Origin: Paracoccaceae bacterium
GTDB lineage: Bacteria; Pseudomonadota; Alphaproteobacteria; Rhodobacterales; Rhodobacteraceae
Direction of reading: 5' to 3'
NCBI GenBank assembly: GCA_013003075.1
Contig: JABDLJ010000005.1
Location: forward strand, 39,268 to 103,267
DNA: 64,000 bases
Shown here: in pieces, positions 55,375-64,000 of the stretch
Layout: each line of letters opens with the position of its first letter
Numbering within the stretch: the stretch's first letter is position 1
Notes under the pieces: model-generated
Database searches by the model: none
The model's input: the letters and a program-made list of their open reading frames with translations, nothing else
What the model was told of the DNA's origin: nothing
Translations under genes and position numbers: made by a program

Positions 55375-57156
55375 CTAGAGCGGCCAGAATACCAGGATCG
55401 CCGGGATCGAAACCGCGACCACCAGGATTTCCAGCGGCAGCCCCATGCGCCAATAATCGCCAAACCCATAGCCCCCGGGGCCCAGGATCAGCGTGTTGTT
55501 CTTGTGGCCGATGGGGGTCAGGAAAGCGCAGGATGCAGCCACCGCGACGGCCATCAGGAACGGGTCGGGATTGACGCCCAGCGACCGCGCCATCTCGATG
55601 CCCACCGGCGCGGCCACGATGGCCGTGGCGGTGTTGTTCAGCACATCCGACAGCGTCATGGTCACGATCATCAGCAAGGTGAGCACCGCCCAGGCCGGCA
55701 GCCCTTCGGAAAGGCCGACCAGCGCGCCGGCAATCAGCTCGGTTCCGCCAGAGCTGTCCAGCGCGGCGCCCAGCGGGATCATCGAGCCCAGCAGCACCAC
55801 CACCGGCCATTCGATATGCGTGTAAAGCTCTGACAGCGGGATGATCCGCGCCAGAACATACGCGACGACGACACAGCCAAGCGCAACCGGCAGGTAGACC
55901 AGCCCCAGCGCCGCGGCGCCGACCGCGACGCCGAAAAGTGCGATGGCCAGCCAAACCTTGCTGTTGTTAGTCACCGTCAGGCCGCGCTGGGCCAACGGCA
56001 GGCAGCCCAGCCATTCGGTGACGTCGCGCTCGGTGTCCTGCGGCACCAGCAGCAAAAGGATGTCGCCGGTCTGGACGACGGTCTTGCGTACCTGCGCGGT
56101 GATCGAGGTGCCCTGCCGCGAGATCCCCATCAGGACCGCGCGCTGCCGCCACGCAAGCCCGATCGCCTGCGCCGTCTTGCCGTTGATCCGGCTCTGGTCG
56201 GTGACCACGACCTCGATCACCGACACGCCCTCGCTTTCGGCGCGCAGATGCTCCTCGCGCGCATCGTCGGCGAAGTTGAGCGACAGGGCAGAGCGGTACT
56301 CGTCCAGCGCGTCGGGCCGCGCCTCCAGCACCAGCGCATCGCCGGCAAGCAGGCGCGTGTTCTGCGCCATCCCGTAAAGCCGCTTTCCCTGCCGCACCAG
56401 GCCCAGGATCGCGACGTCATTCTTTTCGGCCTCTTCGTAAAGCTCGTGCAGGCGCTGGCCGATCAGTTTGCTGCCGTCCGGCACCGTCAGCTCGGCGATG
56501 TATTCGGCGTAATCCTCCATCGGATCGCCCGATTGGTGGGTCCCGGTCTTTTGCGGGATCAGCCGCCAGCCAACCAGCGCGACGAAGGCAAGACCCACCA
56601 CGGCGGTGATGCCGCCCACCGGCGCGAAATCGAACATCCTGAAGGGTTCGCCAAGCTGGTCCTCGCGGATCGCTGCGATGATGATGTTGGGCGGCGTGCC
56701 GATCAGCGTGGCCATGCCGCCAAGGATCGTGGCAAAGGACAGCGGCATCAGCGACAGGCTGGGCAGGCGGCCGGCCTTGCGGGCGGTCTGGATGTCGACC
56801 GGCATCAAGAGCGCTAGGGCTGCGACGTTGTTCATGAAGGCCGACAGCACGCCGCCGATCGCGCCCATCAGCGCGATATGCGCCCCCAGCGCGCGCGCGC
56901 TGTCGATCAGGGTGCGGGTGATCAGAAACACCGCGCCCGAGCGTACCAGGCCCGCCGAGACCACCAGCACCAGCGCAACCACCAGCGTCGCGGGATGGCC
57001 AAAGCCGGCAAATGCGTCCTTGCCGGGGATGACGCCCGCAACGACCGAGATCATCAGCGCCGAGAAGGCCACCAGGTCGTAGCGGAAGCGGCCCCAGAGC
57101 AGCAGCGCGAAGACGAGACCGAAGAGGGAAAACAGGATGATCTGATCTTGTGTCAT
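55375..57156 (-). CDS. SLC13-family permease with TrkA-C domains (second copy)
   Basis: 'LSLMPLSFATILGGMATLIGTPPNIIIAAIRE', 'TPIGHKNNTLILGPGGYGFGDYWRMGLPLE'; paralogous layout to 48262..50043. Confidence 0.92.
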   Translation of the reverse strand: MTQDQIILFSLFGLVFALLLWGRFRYDLVAFSALMISVVAGVIPGKDAFAGFGHPATLVVALVLVVSAGLVRSGAVFLITRTLIDSARALGAHIALMGAIGGVLSAFMNNVAALALLMPVDIQTARKAGRLPSLSLMPLSFATILGGMATLIGTPPNIIIAAIREDQLGEPFRMFDFAPVGGITAVVGLAFVALVGWRLIPQKTGTHQSGDPMEDYAEYIAELTVPDGSKLIGQRLHELYEEAEKNDVAILGLVRQGKRLYGMAQNTRLLAGDALVLEARPDALDEYRSALSLNFADDAREEHLRAESEGVSVIEVVVTDQSRINGKTAQAIGLAWRQRAVLMGISRQGTSITAQVRKTVVQTGDILLLLVPQDTERDVTEWLGCLPLAQRGLTVTNNSKVWLAIALFGVAVGAAALGLVYLPVALGCVVVAYVLARIIPLSELYTHIEWPVVVLLGSMIPLGAALDSSGGTELIAGALVGLSEGLPAWAVLTLLMIVTMTLSDVLNNTATAIVAAPVGIEMARSLGVNPDPFLMAVAVAASCAFLTPIGHKNNTLILGPGGYGFGDYWRMGLPLEILVVAVSIPAILVFWPL

Positions 57157-57201
57157 ACCGCCGGAATAGCCCAAGCGGGCGGGCGCGTCACTTGCGATCT
57201 G

Positions 57202-57696
57202 TCACGCCTTGGGCTCGGACGTTCCGGGAAACGGGATGACCTTGGCCGAGGCGCCGTCGCCGGGATCGCCGGCTTTGCCGCCGGGCGCGGCCTGGAGCGG
57301 GCTCTCAAGCTCGGCAACCACGTCGCTCAGCGTTTCCTGGGTCAGGGGTTTGGGCACGTATTGCTGGATCTCGGTGAACTGCTCGGCGCGTTTGAGATCG
57401 CGCGGATCGAGCGATGTCGTCAGCATCACCACGACCGGGTTGCCGATGCCGCCGTCGATGCTTGCACGCGCAGCCTCGAGAAACTCAAAGCCGTTCATGC
57501 GCGGCATGTTGATATCGAGCAGGATCAGGTCGACATGTGCGCCGGGGTGCTGCTTGAAGTACTCAAGCGCCTCGGCCGCCATCGTGAATGTCGTGACATC
57601 CTCGAACAGACCACTGCGCGAAATGACCCGGCGGTACATCATCTGATCCACCGTGTCGTCATCGATAATTACTACGCTTCGCGCCGGATTTGCCAT
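57202..57696 (-). CDS. Response regulator (Rcp1-like single REC domain)
   Basis: 'VVIIDDDTVDQMMYRRV', 'LILLDINMPRMNGFEFL', 'MLTTS', 'YVPKPL'. Confidence 0.92.
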   Translation of the reverse strand: MANPARSVVIIDDDTVDQMMYRRVISRSGLFEDVTTFTMAAEALEYFKQHPGAHVDLILLDINMPRMNGFEFLEAARASIDGGIGNPVVVMLTTSLDPRDLKRAEQFTEIQQYVPKPLTQETLSDVVAELESPLQAAPGGKAGDPGDGASAKVIPFPGTSEPKA

Positions 57697-58895
57697 CAGA
57701 TTACACCATATAAATCTACCGAAGCGGTGGTTCCGCGTCCGATTTCAGAGGAAAGGATCAGCTCTGCGCCGTGGTTTTCGGCAATGCGCCGGCACAGCGC
57801 CAGCCCGATGCCCGAGCCGGGGATCTCGGTGCGCAGATGCAGCCGCTGAAACAGCTTCTGCACCCGCTCGAAATCCTCCTCGGCGATGCCAATTCCGTTG
57901 TCGGTGACCGACAGACGGCGGCGGCCATCAGCGCCCGGCTCTGCGGTGATGCTGATCGTTGCTGGCCGGCCCTCGGCGCGGAACTTGATCGCGTTGTCCA
58001 GAAGGTTCTGCAAGAGGATGCGCAGCTGCGTCTCGCTGCCCATCACGGGCGGCAACGGGTGCACTTGAAGCTGGGCGCCGCTTTCGCGCAACGGGGTCCC
58101 AAGCGCTGCGCAGACCTCGTCGGCCAGAGACGCAAGATCGACTTGCTGCAACTCGGGCTCTGCCTCGATCGTGCGGGTGAATTGCAGGATATCCTCGATC
58201 AGATCACGCATCCGTTCCACGGTCTCGTCGGCCATGTTCAGAAAATCGGCAACGTCCTCGGGAAGCTGGTCGGCGGGCAGGGCGTGTTTGATCTCTGACA
58301 GGAGCAGCGCCATGGTGTTGGCCGGCGATTTCAGATCGTGCGAGATCGCGTAGGTGAATTCGCGCAGCTCGTTGCGCATCGCTTCGCTGTCGCGCAGCGA
58401 ACTGGCAAGGCGCAGCGCGTTGCGGGCGCGAATGGCGTCGGTGACGCAGGCGCCCAGCATTTTCATGTAGTGCAGGTCCTGCTCGCTCCAGGCGCGCGGT
58501 GCCGGCTCGATCACGCAAAGCGCGCCCACCGGCTGGTCTTGCGGATCGTGGATCGGCACGCCCAGGTAGCCCACGACATCGAGATCCTCGATCGCGAGAT
58601 TGTCATTCACGCGCGGATCGTTCGGCGCATCGGTGACCACCAGCGGCGCATTCTGGCCGACCACGTACTGACAGAAGGAATGGCTGAGCGGGGTCTGGCG
58701 CGCCTCGGCAAACGGCCCTTCAAGTCCCGTCATGCTTTTGAAGAACTGCCGGTCGTTTTCGAAATCGAGGATCGAGATCAACGATACCGGAGCGCCCACC
58801 AGCGCCGAGGCAAGCCTGGTCAGGTTGTCGAACGGCGCTTCGGCAGGCGTGTCCAGCAAGGTGGGATCTTGTGTCATCGGTAAGCTCAGGGCCAT
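57696..58895 (-). CDS. GAF-domain sensor histidine kinase
   Basis: GAF '[40 protein letters not shown]'; '[23 protein letters not shown]'; 'NLLDNAIKF', '[20 protein letters not shown]'; TGATG overlap with the RR. Confidence 0.94.
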   Translation of the reverse strand: MALSLPMTQDPTLLDTPAEAPFDNLTRLASALVGAPVSLISILDFENDRQFFKSMTGLEGPFAEARQTPLSHSFCQYVVGQNAPLVVTDAPNDPRVNDNLAIEDLDVVGYLGVPIHDPQDQPVGALCVIEPAPRAWSEQDLHYMKMLGACVTDAIRARNALRLASSLRDSEAMRNELREFTYAISHDLKSPANTMALLLSEIKHALPADQLPEDVADFLNMADETVERMRDLIEDILQFTRTIEAEPELQQVDLASLADEVCAALGTPLRESGAQLQVHPLPPVMGSETQLRILLQNLLDNAIKFRAEGRPATISITAEPGADGRRRLSVTDNGIGIAEEDFERVQKLFQRLHLRTEIPGSGIGLALCRRIAENHGAELILSSEIGRGTTASVDLYGVI

Positions 58896-59051
58896 CCACT
58901 GTCCCGCAAATCCTGCGCTGCGGTGAGGCGCACCTGCCGTCTTTACCGCGCAAGTCTTAGCAAAGCTCTAAGTGGCGCAGCCGGCGCTTGCGGCTCCGGG
59001 CCTCGTTGCCTTATAGAAGCGCCGAGCATCGCGAATTCGTCGGAGAGCATC

Positions 59052-59798
59052 ATGGCAGGCCATTCCAAATGGGCAAATATCCAGCACCGGAAGGGGCGCC
59101 AGGACGCCGCCCGCTCCAAGCTGTTTTCAAAGCTGTCCAAAGAGATCACCATCGCCGCGAAGATGGGCGATCCCGATCCCGACAAGAACCCGCGCCTGCG
59201 GCTGGCGGTCAAAGAGGCCAAGTCGAACTCGGTGCCCAAGGACGTGATCGATCGCGCGATCAACAAAAGCCAGGCCGGCGAGGGCGATGAATACGAAGAG
59301 ATCCGCTACGAAGGCTACGGGCCCGGTGGTGTCGCGGTGATCGTCGAGGCGATGACCGACAACCGCAACCGCACCGCCTCGACCGTGCGCTCGACCTTCG
59401 GCAAGCATGGCGGCAACCTGGGCGAAACCGGCTCTGTCAGCTTCATGTTCGAGCGCAAGGGCGAGATCGTCTACCCCGCCGATGTGGGCGACGAAGACAC
59501 CGTGATGATGGCCGCCATCGAGGCCGGCGCCGAAGACGTGGAAAGCTCTGACGAGGGGCACATCATCTATTGCGCCGATACCGATCTGAACGATGTCTCG
59601 ACCGCGCTCGAGGCCGCGCTGGGCGAGAGCGAAAGCACCAAGCTGATCTGGCGTCCGACCACGTCCACCGAGCTTGATCTCGACGGCGCACAGAAGCTGA
59701 TGCGCCTGATCGAGGTGCTGGAAGACGACGATGACATCCAGCGCGTCACCGCCAATTTCGAGATCTCCGACGAGGTGATGGAGCAGCTTTCGCTCTGA
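59052..59798 (+). CDS. yebC: YebC/PmpR-family transcription/translation regulator
   Basis: [53 protein letters not shown]. Confidence 0.97.
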   Translation: MAGHSKWANIQHRKGRQDAARSKLFSKLSKEITIAAKMGDPDPDKNPRLRLAVKEAKSNSVPKDVIDRAINKSQAGEGDEYEEIRYEGYGPGGVAVIVEAMTDNRNRTASTVRSTFGKHGGNLGETGSVSFMFERKGEIVYPADVGDEDTVMMAAIEAGAEDVESSDEGHIIYCADTDLNDVSTALEAALGESESTKLIWRPTTSTELDLDGAQKLMRLIEVLEDDDDIQRVTANFEISDEVMEQLSL

Positions 59799-59810
59799 GC
59801 CCGCGGCGCG

Positions 59811-60797
59811 TCAGCCCATCCAGTCGGCAATCGGCCGGATCGCGGCGGGATTGGCCAGGTAGCCATAAAGCTTGTGCGGGTTCGACCGGCCCTCGTCGGT
59901 AAAGCAGTTGTAGATCCGGAAGTCCTTGATGCTTTGCACATATCCGCGTTTCAGCATGGCGCGGTAATCGTCGCGCATCGAGGCATCGTGCGAGATGAAA
60001 TCATCCATCGCCGCCACGTTTGTCCAGTGCTCGACGATGCGCTTGGGATAGCGGTCCTCGCCGCGCTCGCCGGCGTCGTAAAGGTTCGCCTTCACCCCGG
60101 CCTCTCCCAGGGGGCAGCCCAGCGTCAGCCAACAGCGGATCGGGTTTTCGGCCTCGCGCACATGGGCGTATTCGCTGAGATGCGAGAATTTCCACAGCAC
60201 GTCATAGGCGACAAGACAGCCCATCGAGTGCGAGACAAGGCAGATATCGTCGCCGCGCCGGATCGCGCGGCGCAGCGGCGCCTGCAGGCGCTCGCGCACG
60301 TCCGAGCCGATCTTGCGGCGCATCAGGTAGGCGCCCATATCGCTGGTTGCGGTGCGGATCACCAGCTCGTTGGCCAGCGTCGCGGTGGCCAGGCTGGCAA
60401 GGGTCGAGACCGCGCGCACGATGTCATCGACAAAGCGCAGATCCTTGTTTTCGCGCAAGACTTTGCGGTAGGCGCGCTTGTCGAAGCGGCCGATCCTGCC
60501 GAGACGGTCGATCGCCTCATGCAGGGTGCCCACCGGCAGGCAGGGCGCGCCGCCGGAATGGGGATCGCGCTCTGTCAGCTCGGCGCGTGCCTCGGGATCG
60601 CTCTCGGCGAGGATCCGGTTGGTGATGTCGCCGAAATAGACGAAATCGATCGGCACCGCGCCGCTGCGCAAGGCCTCGGCCTTGGCCGGATCGATCCGCG
60701 CCATGCCTTGGACCAGCGCCTCCTTTTGCAGTCTGGCGTATTGCGCCTTGGCCGGTTTGGTGGAGCGTCCGTGAACAAGGACCAGTCTTTTGCCCAT
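59811..60797 (-). CDS. Alpha/beta-hydrolase-fold protein of unknown function
   Basis: 'KRLVLVHGRSTKPA' and 'GDDICLVSHSMGCLVAYDVLWKFSH' (GxSxG-like nucleophile). Confidence 0.72.
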   Translation of the reverse strand: MGKRLVLVHGRSTKPAKAQYARLQKEALVQGMARIDPAKAEALRSGAVPIDFVYFGDITNRILAESDPEARAELTERDPHSGGAPCLPVGTLHEAIDRLGRIGRFDKRAYRKVLRENKDLRFVDDIVRAVSTLASLATATLANELVIRTATSDMGAYLMRRKIGSDVRERLQAPLRRAIRRGDDICLVSHSMGCLVAYDVLWKFSHLSEYAHVREAENPIRCWLTLGCPLGEAGVKANLYDAGERGEDRYPKRIVEHWTNVAAMDDFISHDASMRDDYRAMLKRGYVQSIKDFRIYNCFTDEGRSNPHKLYGYLANPAAIRPIADWMG

Positions 60798-60936
60798 GAC
60801 TTTGCCTTTCGATGTTGCAAGCCTCAGGCGAAGTATGCCCAAAAGATTGCCCTCTTGCGAGTGCCGCGCGCGTTCGGCGCGGGGCGCTGCGCCAAAGAGC
60901 GCTTGCACGCAAGGCCAGCCCCCGTAGAAAGCCCGA

Positions 60937-61539
60937 ATGATCAACGCCGCACTCAATGGCTTCGGCCTCGGGCTTAGCCTGATCCTTGCGATCGGGGCGC
61001 AGAACGCCTTCGTTCTGCGCCAGGGCGTGCGGCGCGCCCATGTGCTGCCGGTGGTGCTGACCTGCGCGATCTCCGATGCGGTGCTGATCGGCATCGGCGT
61101 GTCGGGCTTCGGCGTCGCCTCCGAGGCCTTGCCCTGGCTCGGTCCGGTCCTGCGCTGGGCCGGGGCGGCGTTCCTTTTCGGCTACGGCGCCTTGAATTTC
61201 CTCGCGGCCCTGCGTGGCACCTCGGCGCCCGATGCCGCCCCCGCCGATGCCGGCAGCACCCGGGCCGCGGTGACGACCTGCCTGGCGCTGACCTGGCTCA
61301 ACCCGCATGTCTATCTCGACACGGTGGTGCTTCTGGGCTCGGTCTCGACCCAGTTCGAAGGCGCGCGGCTGGCCTTCGCGCTGGGCGCGGTTCTGGCCAG
61401 CTTCGCGTTCTTCTTCGCGCTCGGCTTCGGCGCCCGGGCGCTGGGGCCGCTTTTCGCCCGCCCCGGCGCATGGCGCGTTCTGGATCTGGCCGTCGGCTGC
61501 CTGATGTGGTCGATCGCCGCCGGGCTGGTCTTTGCCTGA
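60937..61539 (+). CDS. LysE/ArgO-family amino acid exporter
   Basis: 'GFGLGLSLILAIGAQNAFVLRQGVRRAHVLPVVLTCAISDAVLIGIGVSGFG'. Confidence 0.93.
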   Translation: MINAALNGFGLGLSLILAIGAQNAFVLRQGVRRAHVLPVVLTCAISDAVLIGIGVSGFGVASEALPWLGPVLRWAGAAFLFGYGALNFLAALRGTSAPDAAPADAGSTRAAVTTCLALTWLNPHVYLDTVVLLGSVSTQFEGARLAFALGAVLASFAFFFALGFGARALGPLFARPGAWRVLDLAVGCLMWSIAAGLVFA

Positions 61540-61570
61540 TGCGGGGCGCGCTTTGCCCTCTGATAGCGCC

Positions 61571-62458
61571 ATGAGCCAGCCCGCGCCGCGTCCGATTGCC
61601 GGGATCTGCTGGATGATCCTGACCGGGCTGAATTTCGTGGCCGTAACCGTGGTCGTCAAATACGCCGCGACGGGACTGCCCGCGGCCGAGGCGGCGTTCT
61701 TGCGCTATGCGCTGGGGCTGGTCTTCGTGATCCCGATGCTGCGGCCGATGATCGCCGCCGGGCTGAGCCGGCGCCTTGCGTGGATCTACAGCTTGCGCGG
61801 CGCGGCGCACACCATCGGGGTGATCTTGTGGTTTTTCGCCATGACGCGGATCACCATCGCAGAGGTTACGGCGATGAACTATCTCACCCCGGTCTACGTG
61901 ACGCTGGGCGCGGCGCTTTTCCTGGGCGAGCGGCTGGCGGCGCGCCGGCTTCTGGCCGTGGCCGCCGCGCTGCTGGGCGCATTGGTGATCCTGCGCCCGG
62001 GGTTTCGCGAGTTGTCGGTGGGCCATGTCACCATGCTTGGAACCGCCGTCGCCTTTGCCGGCTCTTACCTTCTGGCCAAGCGGCTTTCGGGAGAGGCCAG
62101 CGCCGCGGCGGTCGTGGGCTGGCTGTCGGTGACCGTCACGCTGGGCCTTGCGCCCTTTGCCTTCGCGGTCTGGGTGCCGCCAAGCGGCGGCCAGATGGCG
62201 TGGATGTTTCTTGTCGCCTGCTTTGCGACCGCGGGGCATTACACGATGACGCTGGCCTTCGCGGCCGCGCCGGTGTCGGTCACCCAGCCGGTGACGTTTT
62301 TGCAGCTTGTCTGGGCGGTGCTACTGGGCTGGGCCCTTTTCGCCGAGCCGCTTGATGGCTGGGTGATCCTGGGCGGCGCGATCATCACCGCGGCGGTCAG
62401 CGTGATCGCCTGGCGCGAGCACGTTCTGAAGGCGCGCGCGAACTTGCGCCGGGCCTGA
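61571..62458 (+). CDS. EamA/DMT-family transporter
   Basis: 'LRYALGLVFVIPMLRPMI', 'EVTAMNYLTPVYVTLGAALFLGERLAARRLLAVAAALLGALVIL'. Confidence 0.9.
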   Translation: MSQPAPRPIAGICWMILTGLNFVAVTVVVKYAATGLPAAEAAFLRYALGLVFVIPMLRPMIAAGLSRRLAWIYSLRGAAHTIGVILWFFAMTRITIAEVTAMNYLTPVYVTLGAALFLGERLAARRLLAVAAALLGALVILRPGFRELSVGHVTMLGTAVAFAGSYLLAKRLSGEASAAAVVGWLSVTVTLGLAPFAFAVWVPPSGGQMAWMFLVACFATAGHYTMTLAFAAAPVSVTQPVTFLQLVWAVLLGWALFAEPLDGWVILGGAIITAAVSVIAWREHVLKARANLRRA

Positions 62459-62511
62459 GCCCGCTGCGGCGGGCAGGGGGCCTCGGCCCCCTCTGGCCGC
62501 GCTGCGGCCAT

Positions 62512-62541
62512 TCACCCCCGAAGGTATTTTCGGCCAGATGA
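62512..62541 (-). repeat. Diverged relative of the dispersed 3'-flanking element
   Basis: Minus strand tttcatctggccgaaaataccttcgggggt, immediately after the ProV-like stop; resembles tttcaaatatcgccgccggagg. Confidence 0.4.
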
Positions 62542-62545
62542 AACC

Positions 62546-63568
62546 TCAGCTGCGCGGATCGAGAAGCTTGGAAAGCACCGTGTCCTTGGTGATCTGGCCG
62601 ATCAGATCGCCGTGCTCGACCACGCCCACCGGGCGGCCGGTGTGCCGGACCGTTTCCATGACGTCGCGGATATCGGTCTCGGGGCCCACGGTTTCGGGTG
62701 GCGTGGCGCTGGCCGGCTCCATCACGTCGCGGGCGCACAGAACGCCGAGCGGGTTCATCTCGGCCACGAAGTCGGCCACGTATTCGCTGGCGGGATCCGA
62801 GAAGATCTCGCGCGGGGTGCCGCATTGCACGATCCGCCCGCCTTCCATGATCGCGATGCGATTGCCCAGCTTGAAGGCCTCGTCGAGATCGTGGCTGACG
62901 AAGATGATCGTGCGGCCGAGGCTTTGCTGCAGTTCCAGAAGCTCGTCCTGCAGCCGGTTGCGGATCAGCGGATCGAGCGCCGAGAAGGGCTCGTCCATCA
63001 GAAGGATCGGCGCGTCGGTGACAAAGGCGCGGGCAAGGCCCACGCGCTGCTGCATGCCGCCCGAAAGCTCGCCCACCTTGCGATCGGCCCAGTCGGCCAG
63101 GCCCACCAGCGCAAGCTGCTCGTCGACCTTGGCGGTGCGGGCTGCCTTGTCCATGCCGCCAAGCTCGAGCCCCAGGCCGACATTTTCGCGCACGCTGCGC
63201 CAGGGCAGAAGGCCGAACTGCTGGAAGACCATCGCGATCTGGGACAGGCGCAGCTCGCGCAGGGTCTTGCGCGACGCGTTGGTGACCGAGATCTCGCGAT
63301 CATCGAGTTCGATCCGCACCTCGCCGCGGACCACGGGGTTGAGCCCGTTGACCGCGCGCAGAAGCGTGGATTTGCCCGAGCCCGACAGGCCCATCAGCAC
63401 CAGGATCTCGCCGCTGGAGACTTCCAGGCTGCAATCGTGCACGCCCAGCACCTGGCCGGTGGCTTTCTGGATCTCGGACCGCTCTTGGCCGGCATCCATC
63501 CGCGGCAGGGCCTCTTCGGGGCTGTTGCCGAAGACGATCGAGACATTGTCGAAAATCACCCGGGTCAT
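62546..63568 (-). CDS. Glycine betaine/proline-type ABC transporter ATP-binding protein (ProV/OpuAA-like)
   Basis: Walker A 'GLSGSGKSTLLRAVNG', 'LSGGMQQRVGLARAFVTDAPILLMDEPFSALDP', C-terminal CBS-like tail. Confidence 0.94.
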   Translation of the reverse strand: MTRVIFDNVSIVFGNSPEEALPRMDAGQERSEIQKATGQVLGVHDCSLEVSSGEILVLMGLSGSGKSTLLRAVNGLNPVVRGEVRIELDDREISVTNASRKTLRELRLSQIAMVFQQFGLLPWRSVRENVGLGLELGGMDKAARTAKVDEQLALVGLADWADRKVGELSGGMQQRVGLARAFVTDAPILLMDEPFSALDPLIRNRLQDELLELQQSLGRTIIFVSHDLDEAFKLGNRIAIMEGGRIVQCGTPREIFSDPASEYVADFVAEMNPLGVLCARDVMEPASATPPETVGPETDIRDVMETVRHTGRPVGVVEHGDLIGQITKDTVLSKLLDPRS

Positions 63569-64000
63569 GAGCGATCCACCCGCAGCATCCGGTCGAGCAT
63601 GATCGCGACGACCACGATGATGAAGCCGCTTTCAAAGCCGAGCGAGGTGTTCACCTGGTTGAGCGCGCGCACCACCGGCACGCCCAGGCCGTCGGCGCCC
63701 ACCAGCGCCGCGATCACCACCATCGACAGCGACAGCATGATCGTCTGGTTGAGCCCGGCCATGATCTGCGGAAAGGCATAGGGCAGCTCGACCTTCCAGA
63801 GCGTTTGCGCCGGGGTGGCGCCGAAGGCCTCGGCGGCCTCCAGAAGCGGGGTCGGGGTCGAGGTGACGCCCAGATGCGTCAGGCGGATCGGCGCGGGCAG
63901 CACGAAGATCACCGTGGCGATCAGCCCCGGCACCATGCCGATGCCGAAGAACATGATCGCGGGGATCAGGTAGACGAAGGTCGGCAGCGTCTGCATCAGG
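63565..64000 (-). CDS. Glycine betaine/proline-type ABC permease (ProW-like), N-terminus beyond window
   Basis: 'EAAEAFGATPAQTLWKVELPYAFPQIMAGLNQTIMLSLSMVVIAALVGADGLG' EAA-type loop; 4-nt overlap with the ATPase; the Met at 63996 is probably internal. Confidence 0.9.
   Translation of the reverse strand, partial: LMQTLPTFVYLIPAIMFFGIGMVPGLIATVIFVLPAPIRLTHLGVTSTPTPLLEAAEAFGATPAQTLWKVELPYAFPQIMAGLNQTIMLSLSMVVIAALVGADGLGVPVVRALNQVNTSLGFESGFIIVVVAIMLDRMLRVDRS

Noticed and set aside
1-64000. CRISPR arrays, tRNA genes, intact insertion sequences, prophage
   Set aside because: No regularly spaced repeats, no cloverleaf or GGTTCRA-type tRNA signature I could support, no intact transposase or phage structural genes read in any frame.

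Overview
This 64 kb window is chromosomal DNA from a high-GC alphaproteobacterium. Gene content and organisation look like Rhodobacteraceae (Roseobacter group); that placement is inference. From left to right I read: (1) a bacteriophytochrome histidine kinase running off the left edge on the minus strand, missing from the supplied ORF track. (2) A complete 2,3-dihydroxypropane-1-sulfonate (DHPS)-type sulfonate operon: LacI regulator, TRAP transporter, hpsNOP-like dehydrogenases, UspA, sulfopyruvate decarboxylase and an FMN 2-hydroxyacid dehydrogenase. (3) A compact minus-strand operon combining a TAXI-TRAP transporter, UspA, nitrilase-family amidohydrolase, a large Orn/Lys/Arg decarboxylase, an ATP-grasp ligase and a C45/Ntn acyltransferase-hydrolase. 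A GABA-type aminotransferase and XRE-cupin regulator lie next to it. This is my best candidate for an undescribed metabolic system. (4) A zinc-ribbon/SPFH-GYF/DUF2927/TelA/XpaC cluster near TerC, containing a translationally coupled 29-aa membrane microprotein. (5) Housekeeping genes: rluB, tadA, gatCA, rnpB RNA, rpmG and others. (6) A purine-deaminase and SLC13 permease region. Here an 8-oxoguanine-deaminase-like gene has a leader with two crossing perfect 10-bp inverted repeats, a candidate RNA switch. (7) A two-component pair, a YebC-family gene, exporters, and a ProVW-like ABC transporter truncated at the right edge. I found no CRISPR array, tRNA, rRNA or intact mobile element. All assignments come from reading the sequence; no database searches were run.
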